Source of the DNA: Xylocopa sonorina
Taxonomy: Eukaryota > Arthropoda > Insecta > Hymenoptera > Apidae
Length of the DNA: 64,000 bases
Assembly: GCF_050948175.1 (NCBI RefSeq)
Contig: NC_135197.1
Coordinates: 4,606,501-4,670,500, forward strand
Direction: 5' to 3'
Part shown: positions 15,001 through 28,523 of the stretch, piece by piece
Layout of the letters: every line of letters starts with the position of its first letter
How positions within the stretch are numbered: the first letter of the stretch is position 1
The notes under the pieces: generated by a model
What the model was told of the DNA's origin: nothing
Databases searched by the model: none
The model's input: the letters and a program-made list of their open reading frames with translations, nothing else
Program-made: the position numbers and the translations under genes

Positions 15001-18000
15001 CATCGAATGACAATCGATGTTCCACGACGATCGAACTGTTGGATTCCAGACTCGAGCGAATCAAGTACAACTTGGAAACCTTTAAAGGTTTCTACATGTT
15101 AGTAGTGATTAGAGTGATCTGAACTTATCGCGAAAACTACTTAGTATTTATACGGTTGGGGGTGGTTAAACTGAGGTACAAAAGTTAGCAGACAGACGAA
15201 GGGCAGATGCTAGTGGGTACAGGAGGCCAGAAGAGATAGAATTTGGGAACCATCGCCAAGATGTTTGTCATAGAATGAGTCTTAAGGAGTATATATCGCG
15301 TTGTCGATGTTACCAGTGAGTTAGTGATGCGACGAGCCAACGAGCATGAAAATGATGTCGGAACGAGTCCCGTATCGCACTGTATCCCGCGTGTTATCGA
15401 TTAGTCGCGGATACCACGGTTCGGCTGTCACGTCTGTTAGCTGTAATTTCGCAAATGGTCAAATACAGGTCGCGAACTCGTGACATAAGTGTTTAGGGGA
15501 ACGACGTCGTGCGTTTGACACCTCGTACATGCTCATCTCCGTTTCACGATCACCCCACCAGCCGGATGTTAACGGAACAACCATCCGAACAGGCTGCACG
15601 GACTACTTGAATGCGCGCGTTAAGCAGTCACCGCGCGGATTATTAAGCAGTAACTCGGGTTATTTAGGCAATCCCATGGATGTCTGGCCCAACTGCGGTA
15701 TTATCCTCGATGCTCTACGCACGTTCGCTCGGGGACATATCCGATGCCGTGACAATCACCAGGGCGAGTTATTCTTGGAGACGACGCGAGCCATTGATAC
15801 GTACAAACTTCTTGTTCTAAATCGAAATTCTGATCTAGGGTCAAAGACCAGAGTCTGATAACGATTCATTTTCATGTTCGTTCAATTCTCACGCGAAAGA
15901 TCGTCCCGCGAATATTTTTCAAATAAATATTTTAACCATTCGATGGCCAAATAATTTCTCGCCACTCTTCACCGAGATAATCCCCTCGCTTTTAAATCGA
16001 GTCTGTGAAAACTCCATTGCAACGTTCAATAAAAAAAAAAACTGTTTAATATTCCAACGAACATTGATCAATCGCAATTTTCGCTCTGAATAATCACCCC
16101 AGGATCGGCCACTCGATGAAAAAAAAACAGAAAAAATCCTGCCAGTCGCAGAATATTTGCGAGGCGCGCGGAAGCGCCGCGCTCCTTCCAACGGGGACAA
16201 CCCCAACGGAACAACGAAACGCCGTAGGAATCGAGATTACAAATTAATCCGATTATCCCCGGCGAAAAAGGGGAGGGATGAATAACGAAACAAACAGCGA
16301 AACGCTCGCGGTATCGGCTCGATTTTTCCCACGGAACAATTCCACGGTCCTTGTCCTTCAATTATGCCACGTTGGTACCACGACCGCTAGCCTGTTTCTT
16401 ATTAAACCGCGTCGTCTCCGTACAGCTTTCCTAGTATTTATCCTGCGGCAATATCGGAACCTGTCCCGCCTCTGTTTAACTAAACGTTACGAGCCCGCTC
16501 GACGAATCGTCCAGCGTTACGTGTATTATCCGAGCGAGTAACCTAGATCATGGACTATTGAGCCTGGTAATGTCAAGTATGCCAAAAGGTCCGAGGAGGG
16601 CATCGTGAGCAACGTCCGAGCGGCGGTAGCCGGGGCACACCGATCGATATCGAGGAACACACGCCCGTAAGCGGGGGTGGCGGACGAGATCGAGGGGGTG
16701 GCTCGAGGATGCCTGGAGAGGTGAAACCGCCCGGAGTTAGTGGCACTCTGGCCACCAGCACGGAAAACGGTCCAATTACAGATGACGCCTTTGACCGGGG
16801 CCGCGTGTTTAACTACGCGCCGCAGGAAAGGGGAACAGCGTGGATGATCGTTAATGGATGCCCGGCACGCGAAGATTGCCGTCCGGTTTCCTTATGCCGG
16901 TGTTTACGCACGTGTAACACGCGTGGCGTACTCGCGACGATAGGATCGTACCCGCTCTCTATGATGTTGGCTCCCGAGGATGTGACTTGGGTGCGTGACG
17001 CCGCTGAAATTTGCGGGGTTTGCACGTGCCCGTTGCGTTCATATTGCGCCGCACTCGAGACCGCGCACCCCTTTGTCTGCGGCACGACGAGTTCGCGAGA
17101 TATTAAATATCAGGACCGGTCCGCTTTAGTTTCTTCGTGTCTAGTTTCGAGTGATATTGGAAATTTTTCAATACTTTTCCCGTTTATTTTTTTTTTTTTT
17201 TTGCCTTTTTTATGACGCTCGCGTTTCGTGAATTATATTGGAAAATTTGTGAAACTGAATTGCCAAATATTTGTTCCGCTTAGCTTTCTACTCGATGGAT
17301 CCTCTGACACGATTTGTTACCAGTTCGCTCGTAATGTACGATATATTTTTTGAAAAACAGCCTGCTCTTCAGGCATTTTGTAAATTGGACGACATTACGA
17401 ATTCGCGACCAAGCATGTTGTTCCATTAACGCCGTCCGACTATGCAACTCTGCACACCGTCCCTTGTACGTTTCACAATTTTCCTTTTTGGCCACAAATT
17501 CTGCATTCATTAGACTTAATCTTGTAGAAGGAAGGACGAAAGCTGCATTTTTACGTTCGTTTTCATTAGGCGATCTTGAAACAACGAAATGTACCGGGAG
17601 AAAAAAATATTCTTACGTTATAACAAGAGCCGTGATTGTGCAAACAAACTGGAAAAATTGGCCCGCCGACCAGAAACAGGCACGGCTCGTTTGGCCGGCG
17701 TTGCAAAGCGAGAAGTTTATTTTCCGACCTGGCGAACGTTTTTCATCTCCCTTCGCTCTCTCTATCCCGACGAATGGAATTACACGCGTGCTGTTTAAAA
17801 TCGTGACGCGGTGTTAAAAAAACATTCTCACGTGTTATTATATTCAGCTGCTCCGCGGTCGAGGAAGACGCGGGCAAAAATCGTTGCTACATAATTCACC
17901 CCTGGCTGTGTATTATTCAACGGTTCGCACCGTTGTCGGTCTGAAAATTCCGGTTTCGATCGGTGAAAATCGTAGCTGAAGGAGATTTTCGCGCGCTCAA

Positions 18001-18029
18001 AATTGCAACGACCGACCGCCGCTCGTGAA
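50..18029. other. Non-coding stretch, no gene recognised
   Basis: No recognisable protein domain, RNA gene or transposon was found. Pyrimidine-rich low complexity occurs at about 940-1070, with a (GA)n run at 3.65 kb. The largest open frames (9560-10276 on the plus strand and 9482-10084 on the minus strand) overlap each other antisense and match no family I recognise. The region may be intergenic or a long intron. Confidence 0.6.
3649..3667. repeat. (GA)n microsatellite
   Basis: About nine uninterrupted GA units. Confidence 0.9.
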
Positions 18030-18608
18030 TGTTTAATTGGAAAAGAAAACAGAAGGAATCTGGTCTGTCCGGAAAACGAAACCGCGCTCGACCCGCGATA
18101 TTCTTTGCAACACCTCAGAATCGGGAAATACCGTTGCCACAGCCGCTGAATTAAAGTGTAATCGATCGAGAAGCTTTTATATTTAGTTACTCGAAACGAA
18201 AAATAGAAAACGCTCGGCTGTTACCAGCTAGCTGTTAACAAACGAGTAGTGCAACCAGAGGATTGATCAGACAAATAGTGAAACCAGATATACGGGCGGC
18301 GGAGCGCAATATATCAGTTACTGATCATCAGCCAAGTAGTGTACGGGCAACGTTTCCATCGCAAAAGTAGAACAAGCCGAACAAGCAGTCTGTTTGAGCA
18401 AGTAGAACAGGTCAATCACTGATTACACCGTCGGAACAGGCCAGTGTTCAGTCCGGCGAATCGTTGAAGTGCACGCCTACGCAAGTGGTATAGGAAGCGC
18501 CTGGTCAGACGGGTCGTAATTAGGAGTGTTATAGAAGTGCTTCTAGCCGAACAGTTGGCGTCAGACAGAGCACGATCAAGATTATCAGAAGCACGGCTGC
18601 GCGGATAC
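18030..18608 (+). other. Long ATG-free segment, possible leader or non-coding exon
   Basis: No ATG occurs on the plus strand for about 580 nt, and the segment is rich in AGTAG/GAACA/CAAG words. The first ATG afterwards (18609) opens only a four-codon frame. I found no initiator with a correctly spaced downstream element, and no convincing donor. It may be a leader exon, a degraded repeat or compositional bias. Part of it (18398-18423) recurs at 44.45 kb. Confidence 0.25.
18398..18423 (+). repeat. Dispersed repeat fragment, copy 1
   Basis: GCAAGTAGAACAGGTCAATC followed by ACTGAT matches 44451-44476 at 24 of 26 positions in the same orientation. Both sites are surrounded by AGTAGAACA-type words, suggesting remnants of one dispersed repeat. 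Confidence 0.6.
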
Positions 18609-21600
18609 ATGAAGTATGCATAGTACGCGCAAATACCGACTGGACCTCACAAACGCATAACTTAGCCCGCCAACGAGAAGTGGCGGTGTTTAGTGGCATC
18701 GTTTCCCGTCGGACGAGTACAAACGCGTGTTTGCCTAAGCGAATTCAAAATCAAAGCTGGCCAGTCGCGCAAATTCGCTCGATGAATAATGGAAGTGACG
18801 AAGAATTATCGCAAGACATCCGATGGATAAAATATGGTAGGGCAGCATGTTGTTGCCGGAGAAACGCCGCGAGAGATTAAAGTTGGTTACACGCGTGATT
18901 ACGTGATCGTGATTCGTCGGTTGGTAGCAGCGCCGCATTCAGTCTGACAAATGATACGGATCGCGTGCACGGTTCAGCGACCGCGAAAAGCGGTACCAAC
19001 GTTTTCGTAGCGTCTACTTCTCTCGCGCGACCTCGTTGCTACGCCACGGTTGGGAGGAGGAAGCAGGGAGCACGAGGATTTTTGCCTGGCTCCGCGACGG
19101 GAGGGATTCGAAGGAACTTCGTTTCGACCGTGAAGAAACGAGCCGCGCGAAAAACGCATCCCGGATGCGGCTCGTGCCTTCGTGCACCGTTGGGACCACT
19201 TCCGTATCCTTCTTGCCGGGTAAGCAGACGCGCGTTCACCAGCGAAATAAATATGCTGCGAACGTGTTGTATCTGCCCGCGCGAAAAACAAGGCCACCGA
19301 ATTTTCATCCTGACGCGGAAAGTCGCGCAACGCGGTTCGCACGTGAAATTGGTTCACAATTAATGCGCGCTGCACGCTCGTAGATAGGCTACGTACGCGA
19401 GTGTGAACTCTTTTTCGCGATAAACTGACCAAATGAATTTTTAACGGATGTTCGAGAGGAGTAAAACAGACGCGGCTATTATTGCTTCGCTGATCGTATC
19501 ATCGAAGCTCGCGTCTTTCCAATCGATGGCACTCGAAATATGTGAAGTTAATACGTTTTATAAACGCATTTAATTATGCTTCCCATTAGTCAGAGCAACG
19601 CGTGATCCTGCATATCCAAACTGTTCACCACTGCGTGATATTTAGCTCCCTTCCGCTGTGTTTTAACCACAGACGCAGTCATAATTTCACGGCACGCTAG
19701 TTCCTCGTGCCTTAAAATACATCTTAACGACACTTTGGAAGTTCGTATCGTTGACACTCTTTCCTAGCCGAGTTTATCCGCGCGCGAGTCTCCGCGCCGC
19801 CGCACAAAGGTGTAGGGTGGCTAATTTAAAGTGCAAGAAACAGCTAGGACGCGGCGATACTATGAGGAACCCCTGGTGATGTTTAACCAAGTCTTTGCCA
19901 GCGTCAGGCTAGATGTATCTTTTCAAATGCGGGCCCTTTAGCGAACGCAGCCAGCCAGAAGGAACGCGTTGCAAGCGTCGACCGAGATTCTCCTCTCACG
20001 ACGTTTGGTAAATAATAAGCATTACCTCCGCCTAAAGATCGAGGCCAAACCGGTTCTATCTTGGTATTCGTCCCTTTCCAGCTGTTCTTCCCGTTCTTCT
20101 TCTTGATACGGGCGCTGTATTCGTGGCTACTAAGCCGTTCAAGGTATCTTTGCCTCATAGTCGCGCGACACGATGCAATTAGGGCTTTTCTGACCTTCGC
20201 TGCTCCCGCGATATCCTCGCCGTTTTGCATAACTAACTGTAATTAAGCGTGTTCAGAATTTGGGAACAGAAACTGAGGTTTTTTTTAGAATTTTTCGTCG
20301 AATTTCGGGTGCCACGTTCTTCGAAGTTAAACGAGCTTTTTAATACGCCATTGCAATGCGAGCTTGCTCAAGGATGTAAGACACGATACCATTCTCTCGA
20401 CACTGTTTCACACGGACTTCTGTATCAAATGTACGCGATTTTGAGCAGGAAACGTTTCACATTTCGACTGATCGAAGCAGGCCGCGCGAATAGATTCAGT
20501 TAGCCGCACGATCCCCGTCGTTCATTTAGATTTTCCGCCGGGCTATTTTTCGGGCCCGTCGCGTTGCACTTTATATCCATTCCATCATTTTTTTCCGTTC
20601 AAAGACGAACGGATCGAATGCACGAATGAATTGATTGGCATCGTTCCCGGCATTCAGCGAACTGAAAAAATGCCGCCGATCCTTTCGATCCAGCGAGAGA
20701 CATTAAATGCCCGGTGTCCATTGACCATGGTACTCGAGCCACGGTGACAACGGTTAAAGGGACTCGCGATGCGGAGGTAGCCGCGCTCGGATATAACAGA
20801 GTCCGCCGGTCGAATCGGCGGCGTAATCGGCCGGGGAGGGGGTGTAAAAAAAAAGGAGAAGAGGGAAAAAAAAGAAATTCAATATCTCAACAATAGGACG
20901 CGCAGGATCGATCGGCGTGTACATCGGGGGAAGTCGCGTGTCTCGTCGGATTTGCTCGGTACAGGCGTCGGTGACGGTTGTTTGTCGCTGGTCCGGAAAA
21001 AAAAGCAGCCCCGGAAGCAGAAAGTCACGATTTTCGTGTCCGCTATTGCCGACATTTGTCCGTCCGTGAATCGTTTCTGGCCTTTTGTCCCGCCGACAAT
21101 GAAGAGCAGAACCGATTCGACGCTGACAATTGCGCGGGTGATCGATAACCGTCACTCTTTCTATTATAATGGAACCGGAAATCAGCGGATCGGTCCTTGC
21201 CGCGCGCCTGCTGTCTCCGCGCTGATTTCGATACACGCGGTACTCGCTCGAATTTCGAGTGGCCGAGGATCGTAACCTCGGCGTCCTTCGCGTCGCTGGT
21301 GCTCGAGTTACTCGAATTAATATTTGAACATTGGTATTCGAGGCGGGTATCGTACGATCTCGTATCGAGATCGCGATGTATCGTGCGAGGACCCAAACCT
21401 CTTCTCCTTGTAGGAGTGAAACACCCAGCGAAAGCATGCGTGAGCTGTTCGTCCCACGAAACTTGAGGACATCGAAAAATAATTGTTCGTCGAGTTTTCC
21501 AACTTAACTCACCGCCTCGACTCGAAATCTACGAGTTTGCGAGGAAATCTCTGCGCACAGCTTCGCTCGAGCCCCTTAAAGAGGTTAGGATCCTCGCGGT

Positions 21601-24070
21601 GCGTCTACCGACAAGCACGTCCGCTGTAATCTTTCGAAAACGAGATGTATCGAAGTAATGCACGAATAAGAAGGACTCGAGATTGCACGACGCTTCAGAT
21701 TTTATTTACGCCGTCGCGGATACGTCCACGGAGTAATAAATGTATCGACAACCCGGACTTTATCCGGCGACGAACACGCCGATCGCGAACACGATATCTC
21801 ACTACGGTTTTACTACCTATCCGAGCCGGGCAAAGATGGAGTCCGAGGGAAATGCCTCTTTCTTCTTTCAAGACCCTATCCGGAGCCCGGTTTCGCGGCA
21901 CGTAGGAGAAATAAAACGGGAGAGCGGTTGGCAATAAAAGCAACCCTTAAGGGCTGCCCGCGAGCTTGCCAAATAAATACATCCCCCTCCACACCCGCAC
22001 ACGTCACATACTGACGATATCTGATCCTTTCCCCAGCGACTGGGAGACGTTGGAAAGTCATTGTTTCAAAACGAGGATACGTGACGTGGTTTTTGACAGG
22101 TCTGAAGCCTGCCACCCCCCTCTCTCTTCCTCGCGATTGTCAGTTTGCCTCGTCGAGTGGTTCGTAATGCTTCCTCTTCGCCCTTCTTCCTATCTTTCTC
22201 GTCGTTTTATCAAACTTGTACCGGTTAATTGCTCCCTGCTATCGTTGTTACCGGCTCGCCACTTCGTGGTCTATCCGCTCGTTAAAACTTGAAGTTATTA
22301 GGATTAGGTTTCGGGGTTCGAGATTATCGTTATCGTCCGGCGTAATCGTTGAACCGCGGCTGGGCCATTTCGGTGGCCGTTGGGTTCGAAGATTTTCAAG
22401 TCGATCTTCGAGTCTTTCGCGACTAAGCGGAGTTACGCGACATACCGTGCGCGGAGTTACAACGAAATTTCGGATAAAATATCGAATAAAATATCGAGTC
22501 GACTCGATCCGCGGCCAGATATCGGAATTTCGACGGGAATGGAAAATTTGAACGCTGCGGCGCCACTCTTTTGCGAACTCGAAATTCGAATACGGCGACA
22601 CCCGGTGTTCCGCGGGGAATATCCTCGAGTTTATTTTTGAAATGGTCGCGCTGTTTGTCCATTGGAGGTTTGGCCAGGAACAAAAAAAAAAAAAGGAAAT
22701 TTATTTTATCATGTACGCCGGTTGGACGTTCGATGGGGTGCGGCCAGTTACGGGTGATCCAGCTCCCTTTTTTTTTTCCAGCGGAATAAAACAACGGTGT
22801 CAAAGCTGTGGAATCCAGATAAATCGGATAACATTCAAATCGACGCGACGGTTAAAAGCGTCGCGGTGAAACCATAATACGATATCGCGTGGGTAGGGCC
22901 CACGAATTTGCGAGCGTGAAAAAGACCTTGGAGTTATCAGATTAATCCGAAATACGCGATCCGTTCGATTGGCTTGGCGCAGGTTACCATAACTGGATAG
23001 TAAACGCATCCAATTTCGGCTGATAATATCTTAGTTAACGCTCGCGATATTTCATCTGAATCCATTTTTCAGCCCTGCTGAACAACAAACGACGTCCCAG
23101 AGGACAGTGGACCCACTTGGAAACGAAGCGAGGAAGCGGCACCGAGCAATGAGAGGGAGCACTGCACGGAAAGAAGAAAGATGAAAGTGATCAAAAGGAA
23201 AGGGTATATCCACCGAGCACGGTCCGGCAGCTTCTCCGCGACGATTTCTCCCGTTGGGTAAGGGTCTTTCAATTCCTCCGGATGCGGCATGGACGTGCTC
23301 CGCCGCCGGAGGCCTCTGAGATTACCGTTATCTGAACGACGCCGTTGAAACTCAACACCCGCGCAATATATCTAACTGGCCAGTGGTTCACCTTTGACCC
23401 TGGGACCGTATATAACCGGCGAGACCCTCACACGTACGCTACCCACCCTGGTAACCGGGGGTGTCGCGCGATCCTGGCTCACCCCGTCCGCGCCGTCCGT
23501 GTTTCCGTGCACACACGGCTGCAGGAAGGATGCGCATACCGTCGCGGGGTCTTTTATACTGGATCCAGGGGTTAACCGTCTCCTCCTCGACCCTCTTACC
23601 TGCCTCGCATGGAAAATAGCCGGGGTTCTTTGTCCCCGACGCGGCGTTCTCCGCTGCTATATCCGCGCGCGCACGTGAGCGGGCGTGGCGTGTACGCGAG
23701 CGTACACAGGATGTTTCATAAAGCGGGGTACGCGCGTGTCGGAGGCGAGAAATGCCGCGGAAGAATAACGCGCTCGCCGTGGGACGTGTCTGGCCCCCTG
23801 CGAGGACGTTGGCCAAGATTAGACACGTAAAAATGAGACGATCGCGCCTCTTGGCGATTTTGCCGAGCGTTCAAGAATCGAGCGTGTTCGAGGGTTGGTG
23901 TCCGGTCGAGAGGAACGTACGGTTTATCGACACTTTGTCGATCATTTTGAGAATCATTCTTCTTTTAATCTTTCGAGCTTGACACAGTGTGTCGGACGTT
24001 AAATCTAGATGGAAAAATTGATAATTTATATGTAGGTGGAGGTGGATTAGGGTTCTAGAGATGGGTCCCT
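18609..24070. other. Non-coding stretch, no gene recognised
   Basis: It contains only chance-like overlapping frames, the longest being 20754-21437 on the minus strand, which is Arg-rich and featureless. Short A or T homopolymers occur near 20.85 and 22.7 kb. Nothing functional was identified. Confidence 0.6.
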
Positions 24071-24102
24071 GCGTAGTCACCTCCACGTGGTGGACCTGGG
24101 CC

Positions 24103-24148
24103 CTTGGTAACGTTTTCGAGAGATTGCTCACTCGAAAACGGTACCAAG
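24103..24148. repeat. Strong hairpin: 18-bp stem, 10-nt loop
   Basis: CTTGGTAACGTTTTCGAG (24103-24120) pairs with CTCGAAAACGGTACCAAG (24131-24148) with one mismatch around the loop AGATTGCTCA. A second, outer 8-bp pairing (GCGTAGTC at 24071-24078 with GACTACGC at 24154-24161) encloses it. The self-complementary CCACGTGG at 24083-24090 lies between, so a branched structure is possible. Confidence 0.75.
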
Positions 24149-26923
24149 CTAAGGACTACGCGCGTAGATTTAAGTCATCTGCAATTTAGTCGAAATTTTC
24201 CAACTTCCTTTCAGGACTTTGAAACTTTCAATTGGATTGCGATTTGTGTAATTGGTTAAGCTATAGTTTAAGTTAAGTTAAGTTTAGAATTTTGTCGTTG
24301 GATCGTTGCTGTATATGTGTAAATACTTTTACATATTATCGCTCTCCTCTGTCGACGCGCAGGGTGGTTCGAACGAAAACATCGGTTACACCGCGAGGAT
24401 TAATATAAAACCTCGGGGGAGCGCGAAACGCGGAAACGTCGAAATATAACCGAGTCGCCTATAAACCGAGTAAGAAAGGAGGAACGGCATAAAACAAACG
24501 AACGCATCGCTCGTCAAAAGCACGATCGAAACAACAATCCGGGCAGCCGCGAAGCGCGATCCTCTGGGCACGCCGTCGAGTTTACGCGGACGCGAGACGT
24601 TCAACGTTCAACCGCGGAAGCGATGCTTTTCCTTCAACGAGCTTTAAAGATCGAGAGCGCTCATCCGTCCGAGAAGACGATGCTCTCTATTCGTCCGCCA
24701 GCGTCCCTCGAACCGAACAACCACCCTCAACTTGTTATCGCGACAGTTTACGCCGCGTCGTAATTTTTTCACGCGTTTGCATACCACCGTTACGCTTCGA
24801 ATTTTTACGACTTATTACCCGGTTACACTCTATACCCGCGGATCGCACGGGATTCTATTGCGAACGGATCCACCGCGGACGTAAAGCAACGAATCCTTAA
24901 GCGCCACTTGGTTAAACGACGGACTCGTGCTCTGGTTTACGACGCTTTCTCTCTGCGTGCGTTCGTACCACTTTTCGAAAACAAGCTTGTCGAGTCAACA
25001 GTCGATATTGATGTCAGTACAGATAGAAGTATCGCAATGGTTGGCGTGGAATCGAACGAAACGAATTTTACCAATTTCTTCGATCCCTTCGCGTTAGGAT
25101 TAATTCATTCATAGAACTATTCCAAGCGAGTTTGTATCTCGCGAAGAATTGAAAGTTTCACGAAGATGGGTATCACGATTTCGATGATATTCCTCTCAGG
25201 GGGCTTTGGAATTACTCTCGTATCCTTGAAACGATATCGTCGCGTTTAAAGATGTAAGGGCGGTTCCTTCTCGAAGGCTGGGGATACACTTAACAAGCAC
25301 GATTGTTTCTTATTTCTGAGATCGCTCTTGTCGAGAAAGTTCCCGGTTACAATTCGGTCACCACGCGAGACCGCAAACCTTTCTCGGTGCCACGTACTTT
25401 ACTTCTCGCGGAAGTCGACTGTTTTGCGATATTCAGCGTCTGGACAAAAACAACGCCCGGGAAATAGAAACGTGACTCGTGTGTAGGAACGTGGCGCGGC
25501 AGCTAGCGATACTCGCATTTTATCTCGAATTTTTCTCTATTTCGATCCTTTCGCGTCTCGACATAAACTGTTATACAACATCGGAGCGGATACTTTATTT
25601 CCGTTCGAAATTATCCGGGGATTCCTGTTGAAAAAGTTTTCTAAATGTCCAATGAAATTGTTAACCAAAAGTATGTCTGAGTGCAGTGCTCGCGTAGAAA
25701 CCTTTCAGCTTGTCACCCTCTAATTGAGACAATTATATGCGCGATTGGAAATATTAGTTTCTGAATTTTCTAACGATAAAGGGAACTTTAAACCCAATGG
25801 CACAGTCTTTCATTCGAACTCTTCTCTGCACGAGGAACGACGGAAGCGACTGCGCCCTTCCTGCCCCCACGCTTGTTAAACATCTCCACCCTTTGCTCGA
25901 TCAATGAGAAAGTCGTTACAGTAATTGCTCGATGTACTCTCGACTCGTCAGCGCGGAAAAGCCGAACGTCACTGTCGGAGGGGATCGATCGACGCGCGTG
26001 CAGACACCGTTCGCCAAGTGGGTACCGACGATCGATCGATCGCGCGTACCCACGCCTCCGCGCGTTGACGAAGATTTTTTTCCGCGGGATTAACGAAACG
26101 AACCGATCTATCGCGGAGGGAAACGTTATACGGCGGCAGTCAATATTTGATCGGCGCTTGTCGGCGCCGCTAAACGACGGGAATCTTTCGCGCGCGCGTG
26201 CGACAACGCCGCGACGCCTCCGCTTCCGGTGTTATCCGCGCGTCTTCGACGTTCTGACGGCTGGCCAGGCTGAAATTGATGGATGACTGGCGTGCGAATT
26301 TCATTATGCTTATGGACGCGTCGTAGCTCGTTCCTGGAGAAGCTGCGTCTCGATGCGACGCGTCGTTGGAAGGTTGGAACCTCGAGGAACCGCGACGATT
26401 ACATCGCGGCGAATTCTACGCGCAGCGAATTCGAATCGCGTTCGTCGAACTTTCACGGAACAATCGATTCGTATAAAACGATCGTTTTAAACGATGGCAG
26501 AGGGATACGACTCGTTCAGCTCGCGTAGTCACCCTCTTTTCGCCCATCGGTCCGCCGATACCAATTTCACCCATCGGCTCGTCAGGATCGATCCCCGTCC
26601 GACAAATTACATTCTCCACGCCGTGGCGGCTCCGAACGACTATAAACAGATAAATATGGATGAGGCCACGGGTAAAGCGAAGGAATAATTGCAGAAAATT
26701 AACCAAGCCACGGAACCGGCCAGCGGATCGGGTCTTAATTGATAGACACGGGACTACCGTCTGCTCTCTCTCCGCTTTATAGAGCGCGTAGAAGGGACTG
26801 GGCAGAAGAGGTTGTGGCAATCGGCTCGCCGGACCATGCATCCGTTTATAATCCGATTTACCCCCCGGGGGTAAGCTGTCTGCGCGCGTGTACACGCGAA
26901 TCTGGAAAGTAAACTCGCTCCCT

Positions 26924-26980
26924 TTCTCTCTCTCTCTCTCTCTCTCTATTTCTCTATCTATCTCTCTCTCTCTTTCTCTA
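26924..26980. repeat. (CT)n microsatellite, imperfect
   Basis: CT repeats interrupted by TATTTCTCTATCTAT. The minus-strand frame reads it as an Arg/Glu-rich run that is not a real protein. Confidence 0.9.
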
Positions 26981-27076
26981 TGCACTCGCAACGAAGGCGA
27001 TCCGTGTGTGCGCCGCGATGCAAATATTTGCTTATTCAGCAAGTCGAACTCACGCGCGCGGATGGTCGTCGCTCGT

Positions 27077-27095
27077 AGTCGTCGTCGTCTTCGTC

Positions 27096-27136
<41 letters not shown>

Positions 27137-27137
27137 T
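27077..27137. repeat. (TCG)n trinucleotide repeat
   Basis: The run is uninterrupted from about 27096 to 27137 (14 units) with imperfect units upstream. It translates as poly-Arg or poly-Asp depending on strand, but no gene context supports coding. Confidence 0.9.
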
Positions 27138-28523
27138 CCTGCCATGAACACGCCCGAACGCTCGAATCGTGGAGAGTAGCCGGCTTACCGGGGACTTTGG
27201 TGTTTGCATACGAACGTCTTCGGCCGCATTGATTGCGAGTTTATGCCACCCGGACGAATTCGCCACGGTTCGTGTGACACTCCGCGACGCTTCGAACGGC
27301 GTCGTTGTTGCCGCGTCGCATCGCGGCGGTTGCACCCCTCCCGCATCGTGCTCGCCGCTATTTTCGACGGGAGCACAGCTTCTTCCCACGTACCGGACGA
27401 TAAACCGTGTCGAATGGCTGCTGGGAGGACGTACGCGACGAGTCCAACGGGAAGATAAGCTAATGTTGCCTGTCGCAAATGTATGGCGCGTACGTACGAC
27501 ACCGGTTGTGTACAGGGAAGCCTCTCTACACGTGTTATTGTAGAATCGTGCGTTTAACTCTGCATATTTCTTCCATTGCCCAGTCGAATTTCGTATCGAC
27601 TGCGTTTTAACAGTTTGAGACTAATATAATAAAATAGAACGAGGAGATATGTTAAGACGATGTGAGGATCGGTATCGTTTGAACAGCACCGCGACTTTTA
27701 ATTGTCCAGCAAACATTTAGCGGGTAATCCAGAAGGGTAGGCATACACTTTTATGTTTAACAGCGTGCCCGAACTTCTTTCCAGTACCACTCGACGAAAG
27801 AGTTAATTATACAAAAACAGTCGACGCTACGACCTCCTTTTTCCGTCCACTTAAACAATGGGTGTTAAAGAGCCTTCTGCGAACCTAATGAAACCTTCAA
27901 CCCCGTCGACTACGTGTACCCAGGCGAGCTCAGTTCTTTCGCGACGGAGAATGTAATAATCGCACTCGCGATTCTAAGGACAGTCGACTGATGGAGGAGA
28001 CGTAGGAAAAATGGTTCTAGTTTCGCAAAAAGTTTGTCGATGGTTAACCAGAGAGGGTAGACGAAGAAAGATCGCGACAATTTCCGCGGCATTCGTCGTA
28101 CAAGCCGGAGGAAGCGGACACGCGGAACTGTCGCGTTTCTTCGAATTCGCGGAAACGAGCGAGTCCAGGCGAAAACAAAGGCGTCACCGCGGAAAACGAC
28201 GCGTCCGTGCACTGCGGGAACACGGCGTTTCGGCCCACGGGAATCGGTGTCGCGCCTGGAGATTAATGGCGCTCCCCCGTCCGAAACGAAATTTACCGTG
28301 CAATCGACACGGAACGATGACCAGCCGGCGTCCCTCCGAGTCCGCACGGGGAAAAGGAGCCGGTTACGCACCCCCGTGTCTCGATATTATCCACCAGTTA
28401 ATCGTTGCTTCCTTCGACACCTCTAACAGTTTCTTATCGAGAAGACTTATCTGAAGCCTTGTCACTCTCTACAATCTTCATTCTGAATAATCACCAAGTG
28501 ACACTTTAACTCTCTTACGACCA

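Noticed and set aside
16709..17215. 168-codon plus-strand frame with about a dozen cysteines
   Set aside because: Cysteine spacing matches no family I know and the frame ends in a poly-Phe run from a T homopolymer. Splice sites and a signal peptide are absent.
17280..17817. Possible transposase remnant in overlapping frames on both strands
   Set aside because: I checked for mariner-like or pogo-like motifs and terminal repeats and found none.
20754..21437. 227-codon minus-strand open frame
   Set aside because: It is Arg/Ser/Thr-rich with a poly-Phe run from a homopolymer, has no domain, and overlaps other frames; it is consistent with CpG-rich stop-poor DNA.
23069..23290. Minus-strand frame with a hydrophobic, signal-peptide-like segment
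   Set aside because: The hydrophobic stretch is encoded by a pyrimidine-rich run (CTTTC/TTTCTT) that looks like low complexity, and the downstream translation matches nothing recognised.
26416..27042. 208-codon minus-strand open frame
   Set aside because: A large part is an alternating Arg/Glu run translated from the (CT)n microsatellite; no recognisable domain.
27036..27389. Poly-Asp acidic protein on the minus strand
   Set aside because: The Asp run is simply the (TCG)n repeat read in reverse; no surrounding gene structure.
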